Shown here piece after piece: positions 1-10,934 of a stretch of 64,000 nucleotides of DNA (the stretch's first letter is position 1; each line of letters starts with the position of its first letter). Under the pieces are notes generated by a model. That model searched no databases. It was not told the origin of the DNA and worked only from the letters and a program-made list of their open reading frames with translations. The DNA lies in assembly GCF_026151205.1 (NCBI RefSeq), contig NC_087078.1, forward strand, positions 11,418,175 to 11,482,174. Direction: 5' to 3'. The DNA comes from Bolinopsis microptera (Eukaryota > Ctenophora > Tentaculata > Lobata > Bolinopsidae). Both the position numbers and the translations under genes were made by a program.

Positions 1-157
1 AGTCATAGATAACATTTAATCTGTTTATCATGATGAAGGCTGAGTGATTATTAGATTGTTAGTTTGTTTCTTCATCAGATAATGTACCTAACACAACAGC
101 CTAATTGTGATTACATTTCTTTTTGTATTCTTCTAAAATACTAACGTATTACAACAG

Positions 158-313
158 AAGTCCATCATCATAATAATCTTTACCGTATTCATCAGAAAAA
201 CAAGCCAAAGGTCATAAAATCTGCAAATGATTTAAGAGACTACAGAGCAATAACCTTAGAAGCGAACAGTCTTAGGATGCTTTTAGTGAGCGATCCTAAT
301 GCCACCGAATCTG
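158..313 (+). CDS. Module A, exon A1: start of an IDE-like M16 peptidase domain (partial gene)
   Basis: The exon reads KSANDLRDYRAITLE then LRMLLVSDPNATES, the canonical opening of the first M16 domain in insulin-degrading enzyme and nardilysin (K-S-x-N-D-x-R-x-Y-R, then the strand before DPxxxxSAA). The likely acceptor is ACAACAG at 151-157, preceded by a CTAAC branch-point-like motif; the donor is GTAAGA at 314. The intron is phase 1, and joining to 4767 restores TESA-CAAAVAVG. There is no in-frame ATG in the exon, so the start codon and any membrane anchor should lie upstream, outside the window. The family assignment is firm; the exact 5' edge of the exon is inferred. Confidence 0.8.
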
Positions 314-668
314 GTAAGAAAGTTAACATTAAGGAGCTCATATTAAATCTCGTGTTCTAACTGCTTGACTGATTTATCGCTTCTTAATACTTCTCTAAAT
401 AAGAATTTGCTGTGAAAGTTCTAACTTTCGTACACTATCAAACTTACTATTGCTCACTCGTATTGACTTACACTGTATAGTCAGGGACGAAACGGAATCT
501 CGTTAGCTTTTCGTGTTAAAAGCGATTTCTCAACGGTTATCAACTCTCTAGATGATTCTTAAAACATTTGGACTTCATTGCATTTTTGAAATAAATGCAA
601 TGAGGGCGTTTTCGGCCACACCCTTTTTCAGGGTTTCGCGGTCACTCGAATTTTTGTATATCAGCTCA

Positions 669-975
669 GGAAGGTCTAAAAGACTATTCTGATACACCAA
701 AATGTGCCTAATAGCCACATTTATATACAACTTATGAAGCGACATATACTTTAAAATGCTTCGTTTCGGAATTATGGCCGAAAAACGGTTTTTGGCTTGA
801 CGCAGTTCATAATTTCCGTGATTTTTGGCATTTCCGCCTAGGAAGGTCGTAGAAACTATTCTGATATACTAAAATGTACATAATGGCCACATTTATGTAC
901 AACTTATGAAGCAACATATACCCTAAAAGGCTTACTTTCGGAAATGTGGCTGAAAAACGAATTTTTGTCGAGCGA
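669..975 (+). repeat. Internal direct repeat of the fold-back arm (2 diverged units)
   Basis: Units at about 669-806 and 842-975 share GGAAGGTC, a CTATTCTGATA segment, GCCACATTTAT, ACAACTTATGAAGC and a GAAAAACG block, with roughly 80 percent identity by eye. The reverse-complement arm carries the same pair at about 3830-4130. Subterminal direct repeats of this kind are often transposase-binding sites in DNA transposons; that role is inference. Confidence 0.6.
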
Positions 976-3065
976 ACAAGACAGTATTCACAAATGCAAA
1001 TGGGCTATTGGACTGTTAACTAAAAAGGTCTTAAAGAAGACTCATGAGGAACATAGCATTTGTCACAAGATGTAAGATGACTCACTTTGTGTCCAGAAAC
1101 ACTCACAAAAATTGTAGAATAATCTACTTTATTGGGCATCTCTCTTAATGGGCCAGGACAGCAGCATATTTGTGTCTTACGAAAGGGCAATTTTTCAAAA
1201 TGACGGTTTCTTTAGTAAAGGTCAAAGTAAAGGTCAAAGGGTCAGTTGCTAACAGCAAATTGTTTGCAATTGCCGACTCATGCACATCATATACTCAAAA
1301 ACGTTCACTTTAGGAGTGATTAGTAAATAAGTTTAACTATACTGCATGATTTGTGAAAACTCCAACAATTTTTCATTGGCACCAATTTAGCCAAAATGTA
1401 ATGACCAAAATTCAACTTTTAATTTATTCATTCCATAAAACCGTATTGTTGCTTGACCGCTGACCAGTACCCCACTTTATAATTATAATTGACTTCACTG
1501 CCTCGACCAATATTGGTCTGTAATCCCTGGATTGAGATCTGTTGGCTGCTGTTTAATTTAGCTCATTTACCATTTAAATAGTAATACCGCAGTGGTTTGG
1601 TTCGCATAGATTTTCCCATCGTATGATAATGTGTGTCATTCCCTCGTTTTTTAATCAAGTGGTTACTAGCTAGCTCTTTTGTTATTACAGCTGCCTCGAG
1701 ATCTTATCTAGGGCACTAATGCATTAGTACTAGAACACTAGAACTGTAATTCTAGAACTTCAGATTAAGATTACTTGACTGAATGGCAGGGTTCGAGATT
1801 CGACTCTAAAACTCTCAGTTTAGGAGTGATTAGTAGATGCATGATGTGCGAAAACTCCAACTAGACAAGGATCATGCTTAATCAAAGTGTTCCTCGACTT
1901 GAACTTAAGTATCGTAAGCCCAAACTGGAGTTTGGGCCACTGAATCGAATACAACCTGATATTAATTTTAGGATTTCGGGAAATTCATTCAGATTTTTAT
2001 TCTTTGGTTTTTCAATTGTGCTACGAATCCGAGTTTGAGTTGATAACACCGAATTTCCTGTTTGACTCTCAAAGAGAGGAACCAAGGCGTAGGTTCCTCT
2101 TTTTGGCTCTGAGATCCAACTTTAAGATCGGACTTCGGAGATCATTGCGTCGGAGATCATGTAAGTGTAACATCAGTAGTCAGTACCGGTGATCAGACTT
2201 TTTTGCTTGATATTGGACCTATAAATCTAATGATATATTCGAAACAGCACGGGATTTAACCAAGGTTAATTTAGATAAGATATACCAGCTTTCGGGGTTA
2301 CAAGACCCCACGAAAGGCAGGCAGAGCATCCTAAATCCTCATGCTATCCTCACGTTGACCATCTTGGTCCATACCCCAGCCTCTCGTTAGAAAACAGCTA
2401 CTAGGCCCGATATCCGTCCCTTGTCCCGTAGTACTAGTGCCCTGTAAGTAAGAGATCGTTCAGATTTTGGTCATTTAGACCCCCTCCCCGCTCTAAAATC
2501 CACTTTAGCACTTTACCCAAAGCTGGAAAAATTTCACATGTGAAACCTAAATAGCTAAATCAGCATCTCGAGACCTTCTATTATATAAACCCCGTGATCC
2601 TACTATAAGCTTATAACTTATAAGGCATTGCATGCCGAAATTAAGATCCACCTCAACTGGTGATATGAACCTGGTATGTTACCTGAATGCCCTCAGTCAA
2701 ATCTCGAACCCTGCTAATGCTATTCTGCCAAGTAACCTTAATATGAGGTTCTAGAAATACAGTTCTAATGTTCTTAGTTAGTGCCCATGCCCCAGATAAG
2801 ATCTCGAGGCAGCTGTAATAACAGAAGAACTAGCCAGTCACCACTTGATTAAAAAACGAGGGAATGACACGCATTATCATACAATGGGAAAATCTATGCG
2901 ACAAAAAAAGAATATGGGGTCATTCTGAAGTGAGAACCAAACCACTGCGGTATTATAGGAAATTAACTAAATTAAACTGCAGCCAACAGATCTCAATCCA
3001 GGGATTACAGATCAATATTGGTCGAGGCACTTAAAGTGGGGTACTGGTCAGCTGTCAAGCAACAA

Positions 3066-3425
3066 TCTTGCCCGGATCCAGTGCCGATTTATTTTCGGTG
3101 CGGTATTCTTGGTACATATATCATGGTTTCATGGCATGAATATAAATAAAAAGTTTGAAATTGAATTTGGGTCAACAACGTTAATGTGGCTCTAGCTATG
3201 TGTTGGTTCAGCCGAATTAATTATTATGTTTAATCAAGTTTATTTTTCTCGTTAGTTGTCATCCGGCTAAACATTAAGCAACTTATATTGCAGTACCATT
3301 CATCAATTTGTATATCAAAATATGTCATTGTAATTTTGCATGGCTGAAATGTAACGCTTGATTTATATATACATGTATATAATGATTAATTGAATTTTCA
3401 AATAAAATAAAAAAACACATTTTAT
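3066..3425 (+). repeat. Dispersed repeat nested in the right fold-back arm
   Basis: This block of about 360 bp interrupts the right arm; the matching place in the left arm (about 1392-1441) holds only about 50 unrelated bp. Its middle (about 3178-3350) closely matches 31081-31265: AACGTTAATGTGGCTC, a TATGTTTTGGTTCAG/TGTGTTGGTTCAGC block, GTTAGTTGTCATCCGGC and TTTTGCATGGCTGA occur in the same order. It is therefore an interspersed repeat that inserted after, or together with, the fold-back element. No coding capacity was seen. Confidence 0.65.
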
Positions 3426-4390
3426 TTAAATTGGTGCCAAGGAAAAATTGTTGGGGTTGTCACAAATCATGTAGTAGTTATTTACTAATGACTCCTAAAG
3501 TGAGCGTTTTTGAGTATATGATGTACATGAGTCGGCAATTGCGAACAATTTGCTGTTAGCAGCCGATCCTTTGACCTTAAGAAACCGTAATTTTGAAAAA
3601 TTGCCCTTTCGTAAGACACAAATATGCTGCTGTCCTGGCCCATTAAAGCATTAAGAGAGATGCCCAATAAAGTAGATCATTCTCCAATTTTTGTAGGTGT
3701 TTCTGGACACAAAGTGAGTCATCTTACATCTTGTGACAAATGCTATGTTCCCCATGAATCTTCTTTAAGACCTTTTTAGTTAACAGTCCAATAGCCCATT
3801 TGTGAATACTGTCTTGTTCGCTCGGCAAAAATTCGTTTTTCAGCCACATTTCCGAAAGTAAGCCTTTTAGGGTATATGTTGCTTCATAAGTTGTATATAA
3901 ATGTGGCCATTATGTACATTTTAGTGTATCAGAATAGTCTCTGCGACCTTCCTAGGCGAAAATGCCAAAAATCACGGAAAATATGAACTGCGTCAAGCCA
4001 AAAACCGTTTTTCGGCCATATTTCCGAAACGAAGCATTTTAAGGTATATGTTGCTTCATAAGTTGTATATAAATGTGGCTATTAGGCACATTTTGGTGTA
4101 TCGGAATAGTCTTTAAAACCTTCCTGGGCTGAAATACAAAAATTCGATTGACCGCGAAACCCTGAAAAGGGGTGTGGCCGAAAACGCCCTCATTGCATTT
4201 ATTTCAAAAATGCAATGAAGTCCAAATGTTTTAAGAATCATCTAGAGAGGTGATAACCGTTGAGAAATCGCTTTTAACACGAAAAGCTAACGAGATAGCC
4301 TTTTAGAACGGTTGGGATCCGACTAGTAATTGTTATCAATGAAAGAATGCAAATGATCATATATGAGAAATAATTTGCCTTGGTTTCAAA

Positions 4391-4750
4391 CCCCAAACAT
4401 GAATAATGAGCTCCAAACATGAATGATGAGCCTCAAACATGAATGATGAGCCTCAAACATGAATGATGAGCCCCAAACATGAATGATGAGCCTCAAACAT
4501 GAATGATGAGCCCCAAACATGAATGATGAGCCTCAAACATGAATGATGAGCCCCAAACATGAATGATGAGCCTCAAACATGAATGATGAGCCTCAAACAT
4601 GAATGATGAGCCTCAAACATGAATGATGAGCCCCAAACATGAATGATGAGCCTCAAACATGAATGATGAGCCCCAAACATGAATGATGAGCCTCAAACAT
4701 GAATGATGAGCCTCAAACATGAATGATGAGCCTCAAACATGAATAATGAA
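4391..4750 (+). repeat. 20-bp minisatellite, exactly 18 units, abutting exon A2
   Basis: Unit CCYCAAACATGAATGATGAG repeats 18 times without length change (4391-4750). The first and last units share the variant GAATAATGA. The fourth position alternates between C and T in a non-random order (CCTC/CCCC), suggesting expansion by multi-unit blocks. The unit length is not a multiple of 3 and contains stops, so the array is not coding. It ends only 16 bp before the inferred 3' splice site of exon A2 (AG at 4765-4766), and each unit ends in AG. Confidence 0.95.
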
Positions 4751-4766
4751 CCCAGCATCTCCTCAG

Positions 4767-4910
4767 CATGTGCGGCTGCTGTAGCAGTTGGTAGTTTCGC
4801 TGAACCAGACGACCTTGGAGGACTGGCTCACTTTCTAGAACACATGTTGTTCATGGGATCTGGCAAGTACCCTGACGAGAACCATTTTGAGACGATCGTT
4901 CAAACAGACG
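4767..4910 (+). CDS. Module A, exon A2: M16 zinc-binding HFLEH exon
   Basis: The translation CAAAVAVGSF, then LGGLAHFLEHMLFMGSGKYP, carries the inverted zinc motif HxxEH typical of M16 peptidases; the two histidines bind zinc and the glutamate is the general base. The acceptor is CCTCAG ending at 4766 and the donor is GTAAGA at 4911. Phase 1 on both sides joins it in frame to 158-313 and to 5055-5193. The 3' splice site lies directly against the edge of the 20-bp minisatellite. All catalytic residues are intact. Confidence 0.88.
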
Positions 4911-5054
4911 GTAAGAAATTAGAAGATGATTAAAATTTTACATGTGTCAGATCAATTAAATGGAAATTATTCAACCAAGAACAATAAATACGAAAGGAAA
5001 GATTTTAAAATGAGCACGGATTATGAATACTTAACGATCACAGCTTACTTTTAG

Positions 5055-5193
5055 GTAATGGGTACACCAATGCTTACACCTCGGATGAGGTCACGGATTA
5101 CTACTTTTCTACTCGCTTCAAGTTTCATGATATTATGGATGTCTTCGCACAGTTCTTTATAAGTCCACTATTGGATAGGGACTCAATTATAAG
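5055..5193 (+). CDS. Module A, exon A3: M16 domain 1 continuation
   Basis: It encodes GNGYTNAYTSDEVTDYYFST followed by a block ending MDVFAQFFISPLLDRDSIIR. These are the M16 landmarks 'GGxxNAxTxxxxTxYYF' and 'LDxFAQFFxxPLxxxxxxxRE'. The acceptor is TTTTAG ending at 5054 and the donor is GTTTGT at 5194 (phase 2). The reading frame is intact. Confidence 0.87.
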
Positions 5194-5229
5194 GTTTGTG
5201 AATTACAACTTTATTTATGCATTGTATAT

Positions 5230-5385
5230 ATAGATAGACTAACCCCCCTACAGCTAATATAGAGCGTCGGCACAGAGTGGCTTAGGGTTACTGAAAAGGA
5301 GATAAGCACCTCAGGCCATCCCAACGTTCGGGAGAGACCTGTCCTTGTATCTTGTTGTATTTGTATATATATATATATATATTGG
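5230..5385 (+). other. Possible 3' end of a degraded non-LTR element with (TA)n tail
   Basis: In the intron between A3 and A4, a locally GC-richer block (about 5255-5345) contains GAGATAAGCACCTCAGGCC and an ATCCCAACGTTCGGGAGAG-like stretch, and runs into a TATATATATA tract at about 5364-5382. This resembles the tail of a 5'-truncated LINE, but no protein homology could be established from so short a piece. Confidence 0.25.
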
Positions 5386-5649
5386 ATTAAATATGTGTTT
5401 ACTAAAATTGAATCATTTTTTGTGCTTTAGTCTAAAACCTTTTGCTATACTCTTCATTTCTTTGATCTTGTTTTCTTTGATCTTCTCAATAAAATTCCAT
5501 TTTATGAACCCATTCATATAATTAAATTAAATTATTAAATCGAATTCATATATTTAAATACATTCATTCATACGGTTAAATATCTTTAATTTCAGATTTA
5601 AAAATTAAATAATTTCAGATTTAAAAATTAAATATGATTCCTTTTGCAG

Positions 5650-5757
5650 AGAAGTTTCGGCAGTAAACAGCGAATGGCAGAGAGAGTTAAGTTCTGATGC
5701 CTGGACTTCATGGGATATCATGAGGGTGCTCTCCAATGTAAAACATCCTTTCCACAC
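5650..5757 (+). CDS. Module A, exon A4: third zinc ligand, ends at the shared phase-2 boundary
   Basis: Joined to A3 it reads R-EVSAVNSEWQRELSSDAW, then NVKHPFHT. 'REVxAVxSE' carries the distal zinc-binding glutamate of M16 enzymes (E189 in human IDE), and KHPF is the usual motif before the (K)FxTGN segment. The acceptor is TTTTGCAG ending at 5649; the donor GTGAGA begins at 5758 in phase 2. The continuation FxTG was not found nearby. The next recognised exon with that sequence and the right phase is at 49180. Confidence 0.85.
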
Positions 5758-8700
5758 GTGAGATAATTAATAAATAATAATAATTTATTGGTAATAATAT
5801 TTATATAATTATTCATGATAATAATTAATTATCTAATAAGATACTTGAGATTTTACATTTGATGGATGAAAATGGGCAGAAGCTGAAGAAAACTGTCTAA
5901 AATTCTAAAACATCTTTGAGGAAGATTCATCTGATCTTAGGGGGGGTTTTTGCTCAAATACGAGATGTCGTGCAAATGACTGGAAATAACGTTGAAACGA
6001 AATCTCTATTCCAAAGTGCCCAAGCTTCAATATGGGTGGCTCGCGCAAGTTTTCTTACCAAATCAGAAAAAATATTATTGAAAGTTATTCGTGCTAATCT
6101 CGTCATACTTCAGTATAGGTGCCAACTGTTTTTCTTTTGATGGAATTGACCCATGAGTATAAAACTTTGTTGCTGCAGCAATAATGCAAGTGTGCACTGC
6201 ATTGCACATTCGAGGTCATTTCATCAAATTTTACATGTTTGTTTTTGTGAATGTTATGATACAGAATGATATTGGGGTGTATGCCAAGTATGGCTAATAT
6301 GTACTTCATTCAATTACATAAAATGACATTATTACAAACAAATATTTCTCATACGTTTTAATTAGCATTTCATATTTGCTACCAAGTAAATTTTTTTTAA
6401 AAATTCAATAACTGAATTATGACTTTTAACTTTAAAAATGATGGGAAAACGATAACGTTAATTACCTCTTTCACTTGATATCAGTTTGTTTCCGATGATC
6501 AGTTTACTCAAACAAACACACTGTTTAGAACTAAAGAACATACCTACGTCTCAAAAGTGACTGCACCAGCACTCAAATTATAGTCTCATCATCTGATGGT
6601 GATGGTACTAAAGAATTGACCAGTGTCTGTTGTGAACTGTCGCGATCTGTTATCGATTACCGCTTATTTGTATCGGTGGTTGTTTCTGTGTATTAGGATT
6701 GGTAGGAGCATACTTACTTCTTAACCGCGTGTAATGAAGCATAATGATTTAGAGTTTGTTCCATTTGGTATTAAATATTTAATTTTAACCGCCTCTCCAC
6801 TCCACTTATATCCCTAGTTCAAGAGCGAAAGCTTCTGAAACTATCGTCACATTTATTAATAATGTTCCCAGAACCCCATTTGTCTTAAAACTGCCATTTG
6901 GTATAGTTTAACTGTTTCTCAAAACGATTAGGGTCTCATTAAAACTCTTTGTTATAACTTGTATGTTTTATACCAGTATATGTTCGCATATAATGACATG
7001 TTTGTTTACTGTACTCGCTAGATTGAACCACAACTCTATTGTCTTATATTCCACCGTAAACATTTGTCAAATATATGAAGTTTGTGATCTTAATGTCCTG
7101 TTTACTTCAACCATTAGCGTAGGTTTATAATCTCGAAGTTTAAATTTCAAGAAATTAGGACGCCCTTGCTCTTTTTATTGTTACTTTCAAAATAATTTTG
7201 ACTGGTCATGTTTTGGGAAAGATTTCCGGACTCATGTTAGTTTACAATGTAGTTTCAATGTAGTACTAGTACTAGTGAGAAGAAGGAGGAGTTGTGGTTA
7301 GTTGGGCATATTTTTCTCACCACAACTTTCGTGTATATACCTGTGCAGGTATGAGATTATAACTGTAATGGTTCTAAGTGAAGGTAGGGGGATTTATTAC
7401 TCATTCATTTCTGCAGAAATTTGTGGAGGAAAAAAAACATTTTGCCACATTATTCGCCACCCTTGACATTGAAATAGTCTTTTGGCTTTTGGAAATATTC
7501 TCAGGACAGGCAAGGCTATCATCAAGAGAGGCCTCATTACTGGCTACGTAGCTGATAACCTCGGCCGGTGCATCTTTCGTTCACTGTGACATATTGCATA
7601 CTTAATTTGTGTTCGGTTTCATTCCCTAAAATCAAATTAATATCAGCCCTTCCCTTTACTCTATTAGTATTGCAATATTATTAGCTCAAAATAAGGAACG
7701 TTATGCAATAAAATAAAGATGCAGCTATTTACAGTACAACCAAAAATTACTCAGAGCGCAAGGGTGCAGCATTTAATCATTGAAAAGAACCCTAAGTTGT
7801 GCATATTGCAACATACTGCCCGCATAACCTCACCAACCTGCAATATCATGTGTTTGACTGCTCAGTTGTAAGTTTTTACTTAAAGCTCGCCAGGTTCCAT
7901 TACTTGAGCAGCTCCAACTGATCAGACATCTCAAACCCAGATGTTCCGATCCCCTTTCCCCCTCATTCCCAATATACACAATTTAATTTGTGACGTAAGT
8001 AGCTAGGCATTAGGCAAGTATTATTTTAATATATGCATATGACTTAATTAATATATTAATGGGCCATGCATGATGGATGTGATCTCACTCCTTGGAGTAT
8101 CCAGTAATGACTATGTATTAAAACATATAGAACTATAAATCGCAACATATCCCTCCCTCCCTGCTTCTTTGATTATAATGATATTAAACATCGGAGAAGA
8201 CAATTTAACGTACTTACGCTTAGGATGATCCGGCATGATAATATTCTAATATTTGATATCAAATTTTGATCATGCCGCACGTTGTGTTGTTAAAATTGTG
8301 GTCTCAATTTTAACAAAATTTGGCTTTTTGAATTGGTAGGTACGGTCCGCAATGATTCTTCTATTGTTAAGACTGTAGTGTTCTATTACGGGGGTAATAT
8401 TCTCTGGAAAGTAGTTTTGTTTTTACTGACTCCTAATTTACTAACACCTGTTCAGGTTCATCTAGCACTTGTTTTACAAACAAATGATCAGTGAACTTTA
8501 ATTAACCTGTTCTATTTTCCACGATAACCATACTACTTACTACGGTGGAGTTAAACGTCCCATTTCCTTCCACAATTCATTAGGCTTTAGTTTTTTAAAC
8601 ACGCTCGGTTTTTAATGAGACCGTACAATTTCAATCATCCAGGGCCTGCCGGCTCCAAGGTTCAAAGTCGGCATCATTGAATGTGATTTTAGGCACGCAC

Positions 8701-10040
8701 GTTTTTCAGACCTCATCCTATAAGTTAAGAGTAAAGTTACGACAAACTCACTGTCGGTAGTTATAGTTATACTCTTTGACTCACTATGGATAGTAACTCC
8801 TAACAGGTGTGGTGCCAGAGCACCCTGTCATTCATAAACCGCTGAATACCTGCAGCATCATTAAGTGACCTTAGTGGACCACAGGTTATCAAAGTAGGTC
8901 CTCTTGAGATGAACAATTATAGTTTAATAATAACTTATTCATTCTATCAAAAGTTCTCGTCGCAGATCTGTAATGACCATAGATTGCACTATGGGGAGGG
9001 TGGTGCTTTAGTTATGGTAATTCGGAAGGTCAAAGGCTTTACTTTTAAGATATACAATACGTCTATCTGGAGCCCCTTTGCCTTAACCTATTACTCTATT
9101 ATAGCGTTTTCATTTTTCTGTTGCCAGTGACCAGTTATTAGCAATGGTTGTCAGATCTCTGTCTTAGCTATAACCTGGCATTATGCCTTTCCTCGATATT
9201 GATTTGGAGCGTGGCACTGTAATACTCTATCACTATATTAGCCCTCTTCAGCAACGGTATTTAGTTCTTTCAGCGTAAGGTGTCTAGACTTCACGAGTAA
9301 GGTTCCTTGACAGTAAATGTGTTTCTGTCATAACCTGCTCAGAACCACGACGATCTGCACGGTGACATAAACAAGGCATGTTGCTTACTGTCACTAAGGG
9401 TTGCTGGGGGTTACTGTCACTAAGGGTTGGTGTTTTTATATTACAATTCCAAAGTTTTCAGAACCTTTTTGTGTAATAATTCACCGGCCACTGTCAAACA
9501 GTTAGCTCTGATCCAGGTATAGCTACTATTACTTAAGAACCAGATTCTTTGATGGGTATAAAAGTGATGTTTTCATACCCCGATCGAATTTAAAATGGAT
9601 TGGATTTCCCTAAAAGCATCACAGACATTTTTCGCAGGTAAATCAGATAGATCAGTTATACCAGACAATGTTAATTAACTTTGTACCGTAAGCAATTTTT
9701 CTGCCTAAACGATTTATCACAATTGATGGCCAAGTATGGGTATTATACTAGTCCATTAATGTCGGTCCACCGTTCGATTATATTTGATATTAAGTTACGA
9801 TTTTATTAGCTCTCCATCATAATACAATGATTCCATTAGTCAGGTTTATGTTTATCAAATTTAGTGTCCAATTTTTGGTTTAGTCTGACTTTTAAAGCAT
9901 ACTTGTTAAAGTCAAATATTAGGAATTCAAACATACCGTTACCAAAACTGCAGCTGATAATGCTAATACTTGTATTCTGGAAATAATAAACCGATGTAAC
10001 TTGCCTGACGTTTGGTTTTGTCTTTCTTATGTTGAGAATT

Positions 10041-10120
10041 GGAAATATAAACTATCATCTGAATATATAAGCTATCATCTGAAAATATAAGCTATCATCT
10101 GAAAATATAAGCTATCATCT
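10041..10120 (+). repeat. 20-bp tandem repeat, 4 units
   Basis: Unit GAAAATATAAGCTATCATCT repeats four times with one or two changes in the first copies. Confidence 0.9.
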
Positions 10121-10870
10121 GCACTAACACTTAGACGTAGCGCACTGACTGATTCAGCTTGTAAAGATTTTTCTAGGTCAGTAGTTATTGCTTAGTCATT
10201 GGAATTCAAAAGGATCGTCTCGGATTTTTAATCGCGGGCTGTAGCTAGCACAATAATGATCTTGATTTATAATTTTGTGAAATTCCAAAATATTTCACTT
10301 AGAGCAGAAAAAGCTTGTTCGATAAGATTTAGCAATCAATCGAAATCCGAGCATATAGAGGTGCCGACAACTCAAAAATACAGCGACTGAGCGTAAAGAT
10401 CACTTCTGTCACAAATATTTACTCAGGCGTGAAGGTAAGTAAGTATTTTGCGGAATTATTCAGCTTAATGGACTCTTAGTATCCAGCCCACGTATAAGCC
10501 AATAAATGTGACGGCAGTACTGAAACTGCTCCAAGTAGCTAATTAACAGGTGACAGAACCATGTTAGTTCGGCATTGTGCTCGACCTTGCTCAGAAGAGA
10601 AAATCTCTTCTAATCTGGTTGGCAGTTTGACATAATTCTCGACCTTTCTCTTCTATTCTGGTTGGCGTATAACAGCCTTGGTCTCAGCTAAGTAACAACA
10701 TCCGATTTTCCGGGGGCTGACATTGATTTTATTGAATTAAGAATTATGTCCCACGGTTGTTGACTCATGTCGCATTTAAGGCTTATTCTACCGTGCGAGG
10801 GTTTAGCTATCTGTCCAGTAAACTTGTTAGACTACGTTTTGTGAGGTGATGAAATACAGCTAATGGGTCC

Positions 10871-10934
10871 TGTGATGTCATCTGTTGTAGCAGGCTTATG
10901 TGATGTCATCTGTTGTAGCAGGCTAATGTGATGT
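10871..10934 (+). repeat. 28-bp tandem repeat, about 2.3 units
   Basis: Two nearly identical units begin TGTGATGTCATCTGTTGTAG; a partial third follows (TGTGATGTT). Each full unit contains TGATGTCA, a CRE-like octamer. Confidence 0.85.

Larger units (their letters stand above)
497..4296. mobile_element. 3.8-kb fold-back (long inverted repeat) element inside intron 1 of module A
   Basis: The left arm (about 497-1800) and right arm (about 2690-4296) are imperfect reverse complements. The outer ends read ATCTCGTTAGC on the left and GCTAACGAGAT on the right. Matching blocks include the TGCAATGAGGGCG segment near 597 and CGCCCTCATTGCA near 4187. The arms are separated by a unique core of about 0.9 kb. 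Each arm has two diverged direct copies of a unit of about 135 bp (left 669-806 and 842-975). No transposase was recognised, and the short open frames inside look accidental. Family knowledge suggests a non-autonomous fold-back DNA transposon. A clear target-site duplication was not found. Confidence 0.75.

Noticed and set aside
1780-1805. tRNA B-box-like GGTTCGAGATTCGAC
   Set aside because: No A box or cloverleaf at the proper distance; it is part of the fold-back arm.
5916-6140. 74-codon frame just after exon A4, considered as continuation of module A
   Set aside because: No similarity to the FxTGN...YYSANL segment that must follow, and it has no suitable phase-2 acceptor.
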